Shown here: positions 35,598-47,390 of the stretch, piece after piece
Layout: the number at the start of each line of letters is the position of its first letter
Numbering within the stretch: the stretch's first letter is position 1
Assembly: GCA_025403435.1 (NCBI GenBank)
Contig: CM046330.1
Span: 21,598,239 to 21,662,238 of the forward strand
Source: Artocarpus heterophyllus
Taxonomy: Eukaryota > Streptophyta > Magnoliopsida > Rosales > Moraceae
Length of the DNA: 64,000 bases
Reading direction: 5' to 3'
The notes under the pieces: generated by a model
The model's input: the letters and a program-made list of their open reading frames with translations, nothing else
What the model was told of the DNA's origin: nothing
Database searches by the model: none
Position numbers and translations under genes: made by a program

Positions 35598-35890
35598 GTG
35601 GGAACAAATAATTTTAAATGATGTGATGTTTCATAAGTTATGATTTTACTATTTGGTATATTTACTTTATTAAAGGAAGTTTATAATCAATTTAATATTC
35701 AATTGAATTATTAATAGTATGGATTAAGTGAATAAATGTATGTATGGATCCTGGTTACGTTTTCCTTAACTACGTATACAATTAAAGTTTCAAATAAGTT
35801 TTGTACTTAATGTGTATCTTAAAGTTCTAAAATAAGTATGTAATGTATGAATGTAACGACATCTATGACGTCCGTAAGGGGGGCGTTACA

Positions 35891-35979
35891 AAGTCTCTTC
35901 CACAGCCTAAGCATGAGAGTCATACTAGGTCAATGGGTATTAGATACAATACTGATTGGGCCTTGTGCAAGTGGGAGAT
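35891..35979 (+). pseudogene. End of copia pol and polypurine tract
   Basis: After the duplicated AAGTC the copia frame resumes (LPQPKHESHTRSMGIRY), the usual C-terminus of copia pol. It runs into AAGTGGGAGATT, the standard copia polypurine tract. Confidence 0.92.
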
Positions 35980-37483
35980 TGTTAGTGATGTGCCCTAGGC
36001 CAATTATGTAATGACCATATTTTGACTTCGTTACATTTGTATTTTATTAATATAGAGGCATTTTCATTATTATTTTTTATTTTAATTCTATGAATAGTTA
36101 ATTCTGCCTAAGGTCATCAAGTATGTGACTTGATAGTAAAACTCTTAGGTGAAAATTGAATTCTATTCTAAATTATCCCTAGTTGGTCATTATTATTGGG
36201 ATAATAATGAATGAAGACTAGTATGAAGTTTGGCTGATGATTATGTTTTACTAATCATGTGTTTGAGATACTAAGTCAACTTATAGATACATATTTGAGA
36301 AATGATGTATTGGATCGACCTGCTATGAGAATACTGCATGGATAATTTTCATAAGTGATTCTCATCACAATAGTATTATTCTAGTCCTCTGACCTGAAAT
36401 CACCATTGTTTCCTACATGACAAGTTTTATATTTTGACACATTCTAATATTATCTTTAACAGGATGATGGAATGGATTGTTGTTGGATATAGAGAGTATC
36501 ATATGAGGAATGTGAGTGATTAAGGAATTTGTCCCTCATTTATTTTGAGAAAGATATTTATGGGCCCCTCGATAAGTTAGACTGAAGAAAAATGTATGGC
36601 CATACTGGAATGTATTGATAAGGGTTATCAATATCAATCTACTTAAAATCGAGAAATAATATGATTGAATAGTGTAAGGATGACATAAACCATGCCTTAT
36701 GTTCAATCAAAGTATCTAGTGACAAAAGGACTTTAATACTTATTGTATATTAGGTTGTGTCAGATTATTGACATTCGCATAACTTGGGTAATCATAATGT
36801 CTTGCTAGAGGCCGCTTATGTTTTATGGGCCAGAAATAGAATTTCAAGCCCACTACCAACATTATGTGAACCTACAGAGTCACGCACTTAGAACAGACCA
36901 AAAATGAATTTTGGGTTTACTGTGTCTAGGTTTAATGAACCTGATAATATTCAGATTCGATGTACTAGATATATCTAGGTTCATTAAATCTGACATTGTC
37001 TAGATTATATGAATCATATTTGAATTACACTTTACCCTAGTTAAAATCTGACTCTATCTCGAAGTCAGCATATATATATATATATATCTGTTTTAGGGTT
37101 TCTAGCCAAATTAGAAGAGAAAAGGCATTCTCTTATTCTAAAAGGCAAAAAAAAAAAAAAAAATTAAAACCCTAAAATGAAACGCAAGGAGAGGGTGCTA
37201 GCACACCAATTCGGTTTTTGAGAGAGTCTGTTCATGTGGATGCCTGCAGAGGGCGTTGCTCTAAGTAACAACATCTGAATCCGATCCCGAATATGAAAAG
37301 CTCAAGTTAGGGTGTCACTGGAATGTACCCGCTCTCTTCCTTCCAACAATCTTGCCCCTTTTGTCATACTGGTAAGATTCTATGACTTTCTTATCAATCT
37401 AATCGAATTGTATGGATCCTATGAAGGTTTTGTGGGAATTAATTTTGATTTTTTGCTACTTATTTGAACCACAAAATCTAACA
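35980..37483 (+). repeat. 3' LTR of the copia element
   Basis: It begins TGTTAGTGATG after the polypurine tract and ends AATCTAACA, so the ends form the inverted repeat TGTTAG...CTAACA; 1504 bp. A long TATA stretch (37068-37088) is the probable promoter. Unlike the other long LTRs here, it has no palindrome cluster. Confidence 0.88.
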
Positions 37484-38279
37484 AAACCCAACACACATAA
37501 GTGAGATCAAACCTCTAATGCGTCAAAATTACTAAAGTTAATTCTCTTTAAATCGTCGTATTAGTTCAATTGCATTTTTTATTATTTCTTTTAGTTCTTT
37601 TAATTTGAAGTATTTCCGTATTGAATTCTAGATAAAGTTTGGGTTATTTTCATTTTGTAATTAGTAGAGATAAATAAAACACTCCCTATGGATAGGACAA
37701 CTCATACTCATTATTGTATTAAACTTGACGCCGTGTACTTACAGTTACAATTTTGTGATCACTGTCTGAATGGCAATTCACGTGGGAGAGGCTGGGGACA
37801 ATTTTCTAAGTTTCCAACGTGTAAGCTTTGGGTTTCAAAGCTGAGTGTTCACGTGTAGACGTCTAAATGAGGTAAGAGTGGGGACTTGTTTGGCATTTTG
37901 ATATTTGTTTTGTGATTTTTTTTTCATATTTTGAAATTTTAACTAAAATACCAGAGATTATTATAAAACAATTTTAATAAATGGTAGAAATTAATATAGA
38001 ACAACCAAATAATTTAGATGTAAATAAATAAGAAAATTACTACAAAATGTTTAATTAAAAATTAAATCTCAATTAGGCACACTAATTACCAATTAATCAT
38101 ACAAAACTTGTTTAATTTAATTTGGACATTACAAAAACTTTTGATTACTATACTGTAAAGCTCTCACATGCTATAGTGATTAGAAAGAGTGAGCTACATT
38201 ATAAAGCTCTCACATGCAGCAGTTTTTAGTTCAAAAGTTTCAATTTTAACTACATTTCTCAAATACCATATAACTAATA
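37484..38279. other. Unassigned; remnants of a MITE middle
   Basis: No gene was found. The core of the GGGTGTTTGG MITE family (TAAAGCTCTCACATGC) occurs twice here (about 38155-38172 and 38201-38217), just left of MITE copy 2, so a broken copy lies beside a better one. Confidence 0.5.
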
Positions 38280-38404
38280 GGGTGTTTGGCAGGGTGGCAG
38301 GATGCTTAAAATTGTTGGTTAAAACTGTTTTTACTGTAGCATGTGAGAGCTTTACATTGTTTATAACTGAGAAAGTAATTTGGACTACAACTTGCCAAAC
38401 ACCC
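38280..38404. mobile_element. MITE copy 2 (GGGTGTTTGG ends)
   Basis: The ends read GGGTGTTTGGCAGG and TTGCCAAACACCC, with TGTAGCATGTGAGAGCTTTACA in the middle, the reverse of copy 1. About 125 bp and non-coding. Confidence 0.85.
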
Positions 38405-40175
38405 TTTAAATCCATTCATCATTTATTTGTCAATCTTAATGTTGAAGTGGATATAAGACTCCATGCTTGTAGCTCGTGTCTGTTGATGTAACAAAAGTAT
38501 GATGAATAAAGGTTCCATAGTCGGTGTATTAGAAGCATGGCCTACATTTGTAATGACCTAACTTTTAAGCTGATATTTAACATGCATAAACTATAATTAT
38601 CTTAATTCAAAAAACATTAACAACCCTTGATCATAATTTGGACTTGTAAATTAAATAAAAAATTATTTAGGGATGGTCTTCCATCCGGTACCATTTCTCA
38701 TCCACACAGCTAGTTGAACGATTATTGGGTCATAAATGGATGGATGGGATCATGTAAAGGGTAAGCTAAAAGTAATACCATGTACCGTAGGTACTTTTTA
38801 ACAGCCTTTTCAATTAAAAAAATGGTAGAAGAATAAATGTTAAAATGTAACCTAACATGAAGTCGCTATAACAATATAAGACATCCTCCAAGATAATTTG
38901 AATCCCCTAGCAAGACAAATTTGTCACCTTTTTGTCATTGAATTAGTAAAGTACTGATTCGAATTAATCCGTAGTGACCATGAAACAAATCAGTCTTCCG
39001 AATCTTAAATATAATTAATTAAGAAGTAATCATCGATTATTTCCTTTTTCTTCAATCTTATGCGCAAAATATCTTCGTGCCACCGTTAGTAAATGACATG
39101 GCGATCACCTTCACCACTATGTCATAGGAGAAGTTCTACTATAGTTCATGCCTCTTCGCGGTTTTAATTTGCCTACTCATCGTAGGATAATGGCATCCCC
39201 GTCCCTGTACATATAGAGGTGTACAGAGATGATTAAAATATCTTTAATATTGGCCACACGTGCAAATTGGACATGCCTCGATGGGGTTTCGGCTAGGGAC
39301 TTGGGCAAAACTTAATCCTACCAAGCGCAAGCATGAAGAATAGCTTGCACGCCAACACGTCGAAGATGAAGCTCGGCGTCCACTTTGGCACGTATGTCGA
39401 GGCGTCAAGTCATGTCTTCGATCATGCAATTTCAATACCGCAAAACTTATGATCTGATGAAACTTAATTCTCATGATCCATGTCCCCATTCATTTTGCTT
39501 CGTTATGCACTCTAAATTTTCTCTTCTTTGACTGTATTGTATTTGATGATAATTGATGAATATTGTGTGTGTTTTTGTTATATTTATCTTTTTTACAAGG
39601 TACACTAGTGATGTGCATTGTTATCATATAGTGCAACTATCAAAACACTAAATTCTTTGTTGTGTTTTTCCTTTTTTATCCTCAATAATTTAAAAGATTA
39701 ATTTGAAAATTAATCGTGATACACAAGCATTAAGCATATAAGAAGATATAATTCAACAGTGTTACACATGTTGTGTGCTTGTATATACCATGGTCACCAT
39801 TAGTTACCTTTTGTTTAACGTCCAATTTTCATAATTTTTTAATGACATATTTCATTATTTAGTTCTTTCGAAGTTACCATTCAATTGAGCTATTACGCCT
39901 CTCAATTGAATTTAATAACATTTTCCTATTCAGGGCTATCACCTATCCTACCCACCATAATTAGAAAATAGCGTATAGAAGTTAGACAAGTAGCTTTCTT
40001 TTTGCTTCTGCTAATGTAATTTTCACTTATACTTAGGTGTCGTTTCCAATCTGGTGCCATATTGGAGACCTGGCTTATTATCTATTTATTCATTTATTTA
40101 TTTTTGAAACAACAATCCTAATGACGTTACACCAAATTTAGACTTTAACATAATACTTATAATAGTAAAAGAAAT
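38405..40175. other. Unassigned AT-rich sequence
   Basis: No reading frame with recognisable domains was found. The more GC-rich patch at 39240-39430 gives short ORFs on both strands but nothing identifiable. Confidence 0.45.
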
Positions 40176-40664
40176 ACTTATAACAGGGCCGGCTCAACAC
40201 TTTGGGAGGCCTTAGGCAAAACACTTATTAGGGCTTAACAAGAAACAAATATTTGGCATCGATAGTTTTCCCTATTATATATATGTGTATTATATTTCAC
40301 ATTAGATTCATACTTTATATTTAAAATGTTTATCACTAATGAGTACACTTAAATTTGACAATTCAATAACAAAAATTACATAATAAGGACATGCTACAAA
40401 TTTTTTTTTTTTTTTGAAAGGAACATGCTATAGATTTCAAGAAGGACAAAATTATAAATTAGAATACTAAAATAAAAATCAATCTCAAATTCCTCTACTT
40501 CTTAAACTCTTCAAAAGATGATCTCAATATTTTGGGGGGAGAGAAAAAAGAAGAAGAAGTACTAAATAGGAATAAGGCATTGATAGAGAGAATAAGCAAT
40601 TAAAAGAGAATGAAATATGGACATGATAATATACAAAAAAAAAAAAAAACTTTGCATTCTTCCT

Positions 40665-41309
40665 TGTTGATGCTTACCTGTAATCTGGCGGTGGATCAAC
40701 ACCAAGTGCGGCTGCGCATGGTGGATGGCTCTTTCCTCCTCGACTCTGCCTGTTCGAACGTACCTGCAACAATAGGAGGGACGCTTTGGAGGTGAAGGGG
40801 AAACCGGGTAGGTAACAAACAAGGGCTCTCCGACGCTCAAGGCAGGTGCTGCTCGGCAGAAAATGGGAGCTAGTTGCGTGGGAAGGAGCACGCTTGCTTG
40901 AACACAATAAATGCGTTTTATTTATAGGTTGCCACTTAAACCAGGTGTACGGTGGGTTTTGCCCACGACTCACATGTCACATCAAGGCGTGTCAGAAGGT
41001 AGAAGACAAGTGTCGTGCCCTCCGTCGGTGGATTAGTTCCCATTCAACGATGAGTTGTCCACCATCTATTGGCCAGTGATAGCGAGTAGCAGCCCACTTT
41101 GCGAGTTAAGGAAACCCAACCCGAGCTGGTGTCTGACCTGAGGTGGCGACCATTAATGCCAGCGGCTCGAAAGGGTCCTAAAAAGCACCTCGGAGAAACA
41201 ATCTGAGCTTCTCGAGGTTGGTTATTCTCTCCCAGTGGCTCTGCTGAGCAGGTTTGCCAACCACCTAGAGTAGGGCTCCTTGGCAGTGGCACCGAGCTCA
41301 CCCCTAACA
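40665..41309 (-). repeat. 3' LTR of the Tat element
   Basis: It runs TGTTGATGCTTACC to CACCCCTAACA (645 bp) and is preceded by TTCCT. A minus-strand TATA box CTATAAATAAAA lies near 40914-40926. Confidence 0.93.
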
Positions 41310-41324
41310 GTAGCCCCCCAGTTC
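41310..41324 (-). promoter_or_regulatory. Polypurine tract of the Tat element
   Basis: The minus strand reads ACTGGGGGGCTAC directly before the LTR start TGTTAGGGG. Confidence 0.8.
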
Positions 41325-41696
41325 ATCTGTTCGGTGCTCAGCCGGGTGGACTATGCCGAAAGGATGAGGTCGACTCAAGATGGAGCTCAAGCGATGTCCC
41401 GGGGCAGCGAAAAAATGGAAGGCTATGCGATGAAGCTCAGAGGGACATGTGTCAACATGCGATTGGATGTTTCCCGAACAGGCGTAATCATCACACCTCT
41501 TCATTTTCCATGCTCGATTTTCACGCCTGAGGTGGCTATAAATAAGGTTTGTTCCTTGTCATTTTCACGTGCAACTAAGGCCACACTTCGTAACTTTTGA
41601 GTTTTAGTTGCTGAGCTGTAGTTGACAATACGAGGACTTCATTTTCCCGAGCTTCCATAACCCAATCAGGTAACTTCCTGAGAAGCTTACGAAAAG

Positions 41697-44089
41697 ATGA
41701 GTGACCTTTCTAACTCCTAGAACGTAGATATTTCATGGTCGGATAGCAGCATTGAGACGAAGAGATCGACCTCCAAGGAAGTGGATATTGAAGGATTATC
41801 CCCAGGGTAGGATGGGGTAGGCCGGCTAGTCGAAATTTTAAGGCTCAACGCCAAGATGGTACTTGAGAGAGAGTTCTTAGACTTGCCGGATGGGAGATGC
41901 CCTGTTTGGCCGTGGAGGAGCAAGGATCCATACATTGGCGCTGCCACTGCTGGCATATCCCAAATTACCACCCAAAAGCGTGTTGCCTTGGGGGCGACTG
42001 TCGGTGAACTAAGCACCTCTGGCTGAGAAAGCAAAGACCCGATCCACGTCACGGGTCAGATTACCGTAGAGATCTCTGACAAGGAGCAGTGAGCCGAGCA
42101 AGTGGCTCCCGAGGAGAGCGCCATCGAGGAAGAGGAGGACATCAAAAGAGTCGTCGTCACCCGAGTCCTGAGGGGTGACGGCTTATCAGTGATCTTGGCC
42201 CCATCAAACATCCATGGTAGGTTACTCGAGCGTAATGATGGAGGCCCGACTCAAGAACCTACTCCGTGAGTTTGGCATCCTCGACGACGTCGAACTTATC
42301 ATGCCCTGGGAGGAAGATTCGTTGCTGACTCAGCTCGAGGGTATATAACATTATATGCAGAGTTCTTCAAGGCCAAGCTGCGCCTACCATTTCACCATTT
42401 TCTCCGCACGGGCACTAAATGACTTGAATTTCTACCTTGCCCAACTTAACCCGAACTAGTTACAGGTCACTGATTGGGATGTACGTGCTATGGAGGTACC
42501 ACCAGGCTACTGAGATATGGTGGGAAGCCTTTAAGCAGGTGTACAAAATGAGAAGCTTCCCCGACAGTCTAGCTAGTACTAAGTCACCAGCTTTAAGAAG
42601 GATTTCATCTTGGGCAACCCCAACTCAAACAAACTTTGGACATTTAAGTGGTTCTACGTCAGGGGAACTACTTAGCCTGGGCCGGTGAGGTCGTCCCCAA
42701 GGATCAACGCGTTCTGAGGACATTTGAGCAGGGACACGTCTGGTCCAAGAGGCCCTGGGCATCGAGCAACATTATCAGGGTAGTGGAGGATCTGTTTGCT
42801 AAACCAGAGTCCACAAGACAACAGTCGTTCCTACTTGGGAAAGAGACTTTTTCCCGTTACAGCTGGTTTGGGGAGTCCAGCAGAACCAATCCCCCTTCCA
42901 ACATCAGCCTGCCCGGTCAACCAGGCAGGCGACAATGGTGAGGCCGTGCACTGTTGACATCTTGGGGCCAAGCACCTCCAGATCTGGGTGGTCGACGAGG
43001 AAGCCATCATCGTCCAGTAGCAAGGACTCGTCGAGTGGATTCTTCGACACAGGGCCACCTATAGTAGATGAGGACCTCGAAGACATTATACGGTTCCTAT
43101 ACCCATCAGGCCAGCTCCAAATTGGTGGTGAGCTTCGAGTTGTTTTTTTTTTTTTTTTTTTTGCTTTGCCGAGCTCAACTTAACTTGGGAGATTTTTGGT
43201 TCTTATCGCAAAAATGTCTTCCCGACCAACTACTCGAGTGGAAAGGCAAGCTCGAATAGAGAGTCTTTGTCGATTTAAGGGGAAGGTCATGGTTGGGTCT
43301 AAATTGAAGAGAACTCTAAGATCAAAGCAGCCATCAAGGTCTGAGAAGCCGCCACGGACCGAGCAACCGCTTCAAACAGTCCAAGTCATTCCCTCGCCTC
43401 CACCAATGAGAACGAGGGCTTCATCCAGCTAGCCCTAACCTGTTGCCGTCATAACTATCGTTCCGCTGTCTTCTAGCAATCCCCTGAGGAGGCGTTGGAA
43501 TGCCCAACGCCTCATCCTCGACAACCTTGTCGAGACCATTCCTGACAAATCGTTCTTAGAGAACCTCCGTGTTCGAGAAGGACGTGGTCGAGAAAGAGCT
43601 CGAGTCGAAAAACATCAAGCTTGATCAAATCAATCAGCTCTTTCTCAGGTTGAAGCCGAGGCTAACAAGGCGAAGGAAGAGGCCGAACATGCAAAGGCGA
43701 AGGCCGAGCAAGCGAAGGAGGCGGCCCAACAGGCGAGGAATGAGGCCAACTAGACCCAGGATGAGGCCAATCACCTAAGGGAGTAGCTGCAAGCCTCCCA
43801 GGCCGAGCACCAGTTGTTTCTGAGGGAAGAACTGCCAGGTTGCCTGGCCCAAGCTGTGGAGGAGTTCAAATTGTCCTTGGAGTATGCCGACTATTATTAC
43901 TTCGGGATGACTGACCTCTGAGACTACATTATCAACAAGCATCTCGAGGCAGTCAACTTCAATTGGTCGTTTATCATCAAGCTGGAGCAAAGCAAAGAGC
44001 AGCAGCCTGAGCCAGAGGATGTCGTCGAGGTGGACGACGAGGACTGGGGAGATCGCGGGAATGATGATGAAGCTGGGGATGGGGCCTAG
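41697..44089 (+). pseudogene. Antisense extra ORF of Tat element (transposase_28-like)
   Basis: The ORF opens at ATG 41697 (MSDLSNS, stop, NVDISWSDSS) and shifts frame several times. Middle pieces (DLNFYLAQLNPN, QVTDWDVRAMEVPPGY, GNPNSNKLWTFKWFYVRG; about 42420-42660) resemble the plant 'putative gypsy-type transposon' domain (PF04195, from memory). The last part (43640-44089) is one open frame apart from three stops (TAG near 43751, TAG near 43783, TGA near 43919). It starts with a heptad-like Ala/Lys/Glu coiled coil (EAEANKAKEEAEHAKAKAEQ), then FKLSLEYADYYYFGMTDL and an acidic tail ending at TAG 44087-44089. Extra antisense ORFs between pol and the 3' LTR are known in Tat elements; their role is unclear. 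Confidence 0.75.
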
Positions 44090-44992
44090 GCTTGATCTTT
44101 TGTTTTTTTCTTTTCCTAGCTAGGCTCGGGAGGTGTCTGGTTATTTATACCTCTCCACTACTTTCTTTAATGAAATTTTTATTTCTTTTTCCAAGTTCAT
44201 TGCTTCTCGGAATTTTCCTTTTAATTTGGATCTTCAAATTTTTCTTTTCCAAGTGCGATTGTCTTCAGATGAAATGTTAATTTCATTCTTTGAAAGCTTG
44301 TTGGGCTTCTTGGGAATGAAGTTTGAACCCCATTTCTCCGAGTTAGATGCTTCTCAGGAGAGGAATTGAGTTAAGAATTCTTCTAAGTTGGATGTTCCTC
44401 ATGAGAAAACATTTTGGAAATGGATTCCGAACTCGCATTTTTTCAATTTCATTCTCGTCGAGTTTAGTATCTCAAGAACAAAATGTCTAAACTCCAAGTT
44501 GAATATTCTTCAGGAACAAACTTCCTAAAAAAAACAACAAGCGTCTGCTGAGTTTAGCCGAGCAGGGGAGGCCCATTTCTCGATTGGGCAGAGCACAACG
44601 GTGTGTGGTACCCTATACTCTGTCGCCCCCCTTAGACTTGCTTAAGTTCATTCAAACTTTTGCGAGTCTAATGTTGGTTGGGCATAATCATGCTAGGGTG
44701 ACTCTATTTGGGTGGTCTGTGTGGCAATAGACTAATGGTTGGCACTATACCGACTAGCCCCCGGTCCGGTTAGTTAGGAGGACTCTCCCTCTTCGGGAGT
44801 TAATGTCGGGTCCCCTGGACTAGAGTTATGGCACCCCTTTTTGGGGTTGTATCTTTCCTAACACGCATTGCTTAGTGAAATAGTGTAAGAATTAAAATTT
44901 TGATTAATGTATATATTTACATTCTAGCCCTGTTTGGGAAGTCTAGTTATCAAAGAATGTGGCCAGAGGTCAAAAAAGGTTTATGGCTTTGG
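44090..44992. other. Convergent spacer between antisense ORF and pol
   Basis: The region is T-rich after the antisense stop, without ORFs or recognised repeats. Two convergent transcripts would end here. Confidence 0.5.
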
Positions 44993-46050
44993 TTAGCAAA
45001 AGAATCTTTTCAAAAGCTCGGTGATCCAAGGATGACCAAGCGGGTTGCCCTCCATATCAGATAGCCTATAGAAGCCTGATCGGACAATTTTGATAACCTT
45101 ATATGGTCTGTCCTACTTTAGACCGAAGGACCCCAGCCTTGGCTACTGAACTATGACCTTTTTTAGCACCAAGTCTCCAACTTTGAAGCTCCTTGGTTGG
45201 ACCCGTTTGTTGTAATACTGAGCAACAACTTAATTTTGAGCTACATTGTTGATCATAGCACGGTTTCTCTTCTGCTAGAGCAGATCAAGCTCGAGCATCA
45301 TGACCTCCATGTTTCGAATTTCTTTGTACTGCTCAACCTTGAAGCTCGGTAGTCCAACTTCTATTGGGATGACAGCCTTAGCCCCATAGACGAGAGAGAA
45401 TGGGGTATTTCTGGTGGTAGTCTGGGCTATTGTTCGATAAGCCTAGAGCACCTTTGGGAGCTCTTTGATCCACGCACCTTTGAGGTCCTCAAGTTTTTTC
45501 TTCAGGTTGTCTTTGATCATTTTATTAACGGGTTCAACCTGTCCATTGCTTTGAGGGTAGCTCAGAGAGGAGAAGACATTCTTAATGCCAAGCTACTCAC
45601 ATAGCTAAGGATTCGAATTACTTTATGTTGTCGGTCATAATGGTATGTGGGATCCCGAACTGACAAATGATGTTTTTTCATATGAAGTTAGTGCCCTTGG
45701 CCTCGGTCATGTTGGTACACGGCTCTACTTCCACCCACTTCGTGAGGTAGTCGATGGCCACAATGCAATACCTAAACCAAGACCGGGCTTGTGGAAAGGG
45801 TCCAACAAGCTCGATGGCCTGCTTGGCAAAAGGCCACGTCGATGTTACCGAGGTGAACGGTTTGGTATGGCATCTAGGTACCCTTACAAACTGTTGGCAT
45901 TTAAGGCATTTTTGCTCAAAGTGCTTGTAGTCTTGTTCCATAGTTGGCCAGTAGTACCCTTGTCGAAGACACTTCTAGGCCAGTGAACTCCCCCCAGAGC
46001 CCCTCGTGGATCTCCTTCATCAAATATTGGGCTTCTTTGGGCCCTACACA
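44993..46050 (-). pseudogene. Tat integrase (broken)
   Basis: The open piece 45941-45678 carries CLKCQQF, then KQAIELVGPFPQA and YCIVAIDYLTKWVEVEP. The first catalytic Asp (normally IDLVGP) reads Glu. Downstream, SYPQSNGQVEPVNKMIKDNLKKKL, AYRTIAQTTTRNTPFSLVYG and YYNKRVQPRSFKVGDLVL follow in broken frames to TAA at 44993. The NGQVE Glu of the D,D,E set is present. The zinc finger upstream is partly unreadable. Confidence 0.88.
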
Positions 46051-46423
46051 CTTCAAACATAGTATAGTGTAGCCTTGCCGTTACAACTTTTTGCCAATCA
46101 TCGAATATCAGGCTGAGCTGTTATGAATTTGGGTACCTTTTCTTGGTCGCCGGACAATTCGGCTGTGGTCAGGTATCGGATGATCGGGTCCTTCTAGGTG
46201 GTCTCTTGTTATTCAGCTACACTTGCCACTTCCTTGTTGATACTTGGCTCGGCTAATCTTTCTATGGGGACCGACGTAAGCTCATTGTCATCCAAGCTTG
46301 AGGCCAGCCGAGCAAGCGCATCGGCCTCAGAATTTTTGGATCCGGGGATCTTCTTGAATGAGTAAGCTTTAAATTGCCCGAGCAATGCCTTAACCTCTTG
46401 TAATATGCGGTCATGGATTTTGT

Positions 46424-46670
46424 TCAGGCTTGGAATACCCCAGTGACCTGTTGAACGATGAGCATGGAGCCGCTGTGGATTATTATGTGGTCCACCCTAG
46501 GGTCTCTAGCGATTTTGAGTCTCGCCAGAAGTGCCTCATATTCAGCCTCATTATTAGAGGCCTCAAAGTCAAACTGAAGTGCATAGATTGTCTTATATCC
46601 ATCAAAGCTAGTCAGGACTAGCCCAGCACCTGAGCCCTTAGCATAGGAGGATCCATCCACAAAGAGTTTC
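46424..46670 (-). pseudogene. Second (additional) RNase H of Tat element
   Basis: VDGSSYAKGSGAGLVL...NNEAEYEALLARLKIA...IHSGSMLIVQQVTG matches the extra RNase H that sits between the normal RNase H and integrase in Tat elements. The Asp of DGSS and the Glu of NNEAEYEAL are present. The Asp expected in HSDS is Gly (HSGSM), so activity is doubtful. Confidence 0.88.
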
Positions 46671-46799
46671 CATTTTGATTCTGGCCTAGAAGTATGACAA
46701 CTTCCACTACAGCTAGGAGCATCTGGGTCCTCGACGGGGGCTTTCTCGACTAGTGTGCCTTGCTCGGCATCTATGAACTTGGCAATGAAGTTGGCAAGG

Positions 46800-47390
46800 G
46801 CTTAGGTCTTAATAACCATCCTCAGGATAAAATGAATATTGTATTGACCAAGCTCGACCGACCACTTGGCCATCCACTCTGATATTTTTGAACTATATAG
46901 GACTTGCCGGAGGGGAACTTCATTAGGACTCGGATAGTATGGCCTTGAAAATACGGCTGTAGTTTTTGAGCCTGAAGTGATGAAGGCAAATGTGAGTTTT
47001 CGAGTAGAAGGTACCTCTCTTCCTTGTGGCTTGTATAGTAGATGAGCTTCTGAACTCCGTCTTCTTCTCGGACGAGGACCGAGCTGACAAGCCTTTCTTT
47101 CGACACAACGAGTTAGGCAGTATAAGACTTCTCCCGATAAAGGTTTGGACAGGAGCAGGGGCATGGCTAAGTACCTCTTTAAATTTTGAAAGGCTTCCTC
47201 ACACTCTCTGCTCCACTCAAACCTCCCCTTGAGTGCCTAAAAAAATGGGTGGCACTTGTCGGTAGACTGAGAGACAAACCTAGAGAGGGCTACTACCATG
47301 CCGGTGAGCTTCTGCACCTCTTTGACTGTCGGAGGTGAATGCATGTCTATAATGGCTTGAGCTTTGGCTAGGTTAACCTCGATTCCTCTC
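46800..47390 (-). pseudogene. Tat RNase H (first copy, frameshifted)
   Basis: MPLLLSKPLSGEVLYC, then in a shifted frame VSSVLVREEDGVQKLIYYTSHK, matches the gypsy RNase H core. The tail WPSGRSSL...NTIF is in yet another frame. It continues directly from the RT connection (EWSRECEEAFQNLKRYL). Confidence 0.82.

Larger units (their letters stand above)
24814..35890 (+). mobile_element. Chromodomain Ty3/gypsy element (Tekay/Del-like), full length
   Basis: This element is structurally complete: 5' LTR 24814-27946, primer-binding site 27952-27962, gag-pol 28168-32750, polypurine tract about 32801-32811, 3' LTR 32812-35890, and a perfect 5-bp target duplication AAGTC. The order protease, RT, RNase H, integrase and a C-terminal chromodomain-like segment places it among plant chromoviruses; LTR length and ends suggest the Tekay/Del group. 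The first 248 bp of the LTRs differ at about 9 positions by eye, so the insertion is younger than the Tat element at 40665-51342. Gag and pol are inactivated by stops. Confidence 0.95.
32812..35890 (+). repeat. 3' LTR of the chromodomain gypsy element
   Basis: It starts TGTAACACCC and ends GGGCGTTACA, 3079 bp, colinear with the 5' LTR. Most length differences come from whole palindrome units gained or lost in clusters A (33060-33168) and B (35424-35597). Confidence 0.95.
20931..37483 (+). mobile_element. Decayed Ty1/copia element, split by a gypsy insertion
   Basis: Gag starts at ATG 20931; protease, integrase, reverse transcriptase and RNase H follow in copia order up to 24813. The chromodomain gypsy element then interrupts the frame, and copia sequence resumes at 35891 (reading SLPQPKHESHTRSMGIRY). 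It runs through the polypurine tract AAGTGGGAGA (about 35969-35978) into the 3' LTR 35980-37483. The 5' LTR is missing. Coding segments are broken by many stops and frameshifts. Lineage within copia was not assigned. Confidence 0.9.

Noticed and set aside
39244..39489. ORFs in the GC-richer patch at 39.2-39.5 kb
   Set aside because: Both strands are open and neither translation resembles a known domain.
45645..45986. Plus-strand ORF over the Tat integrase
   Set aside because: It is the complement of a well-supported integrase segment on the minus strand.
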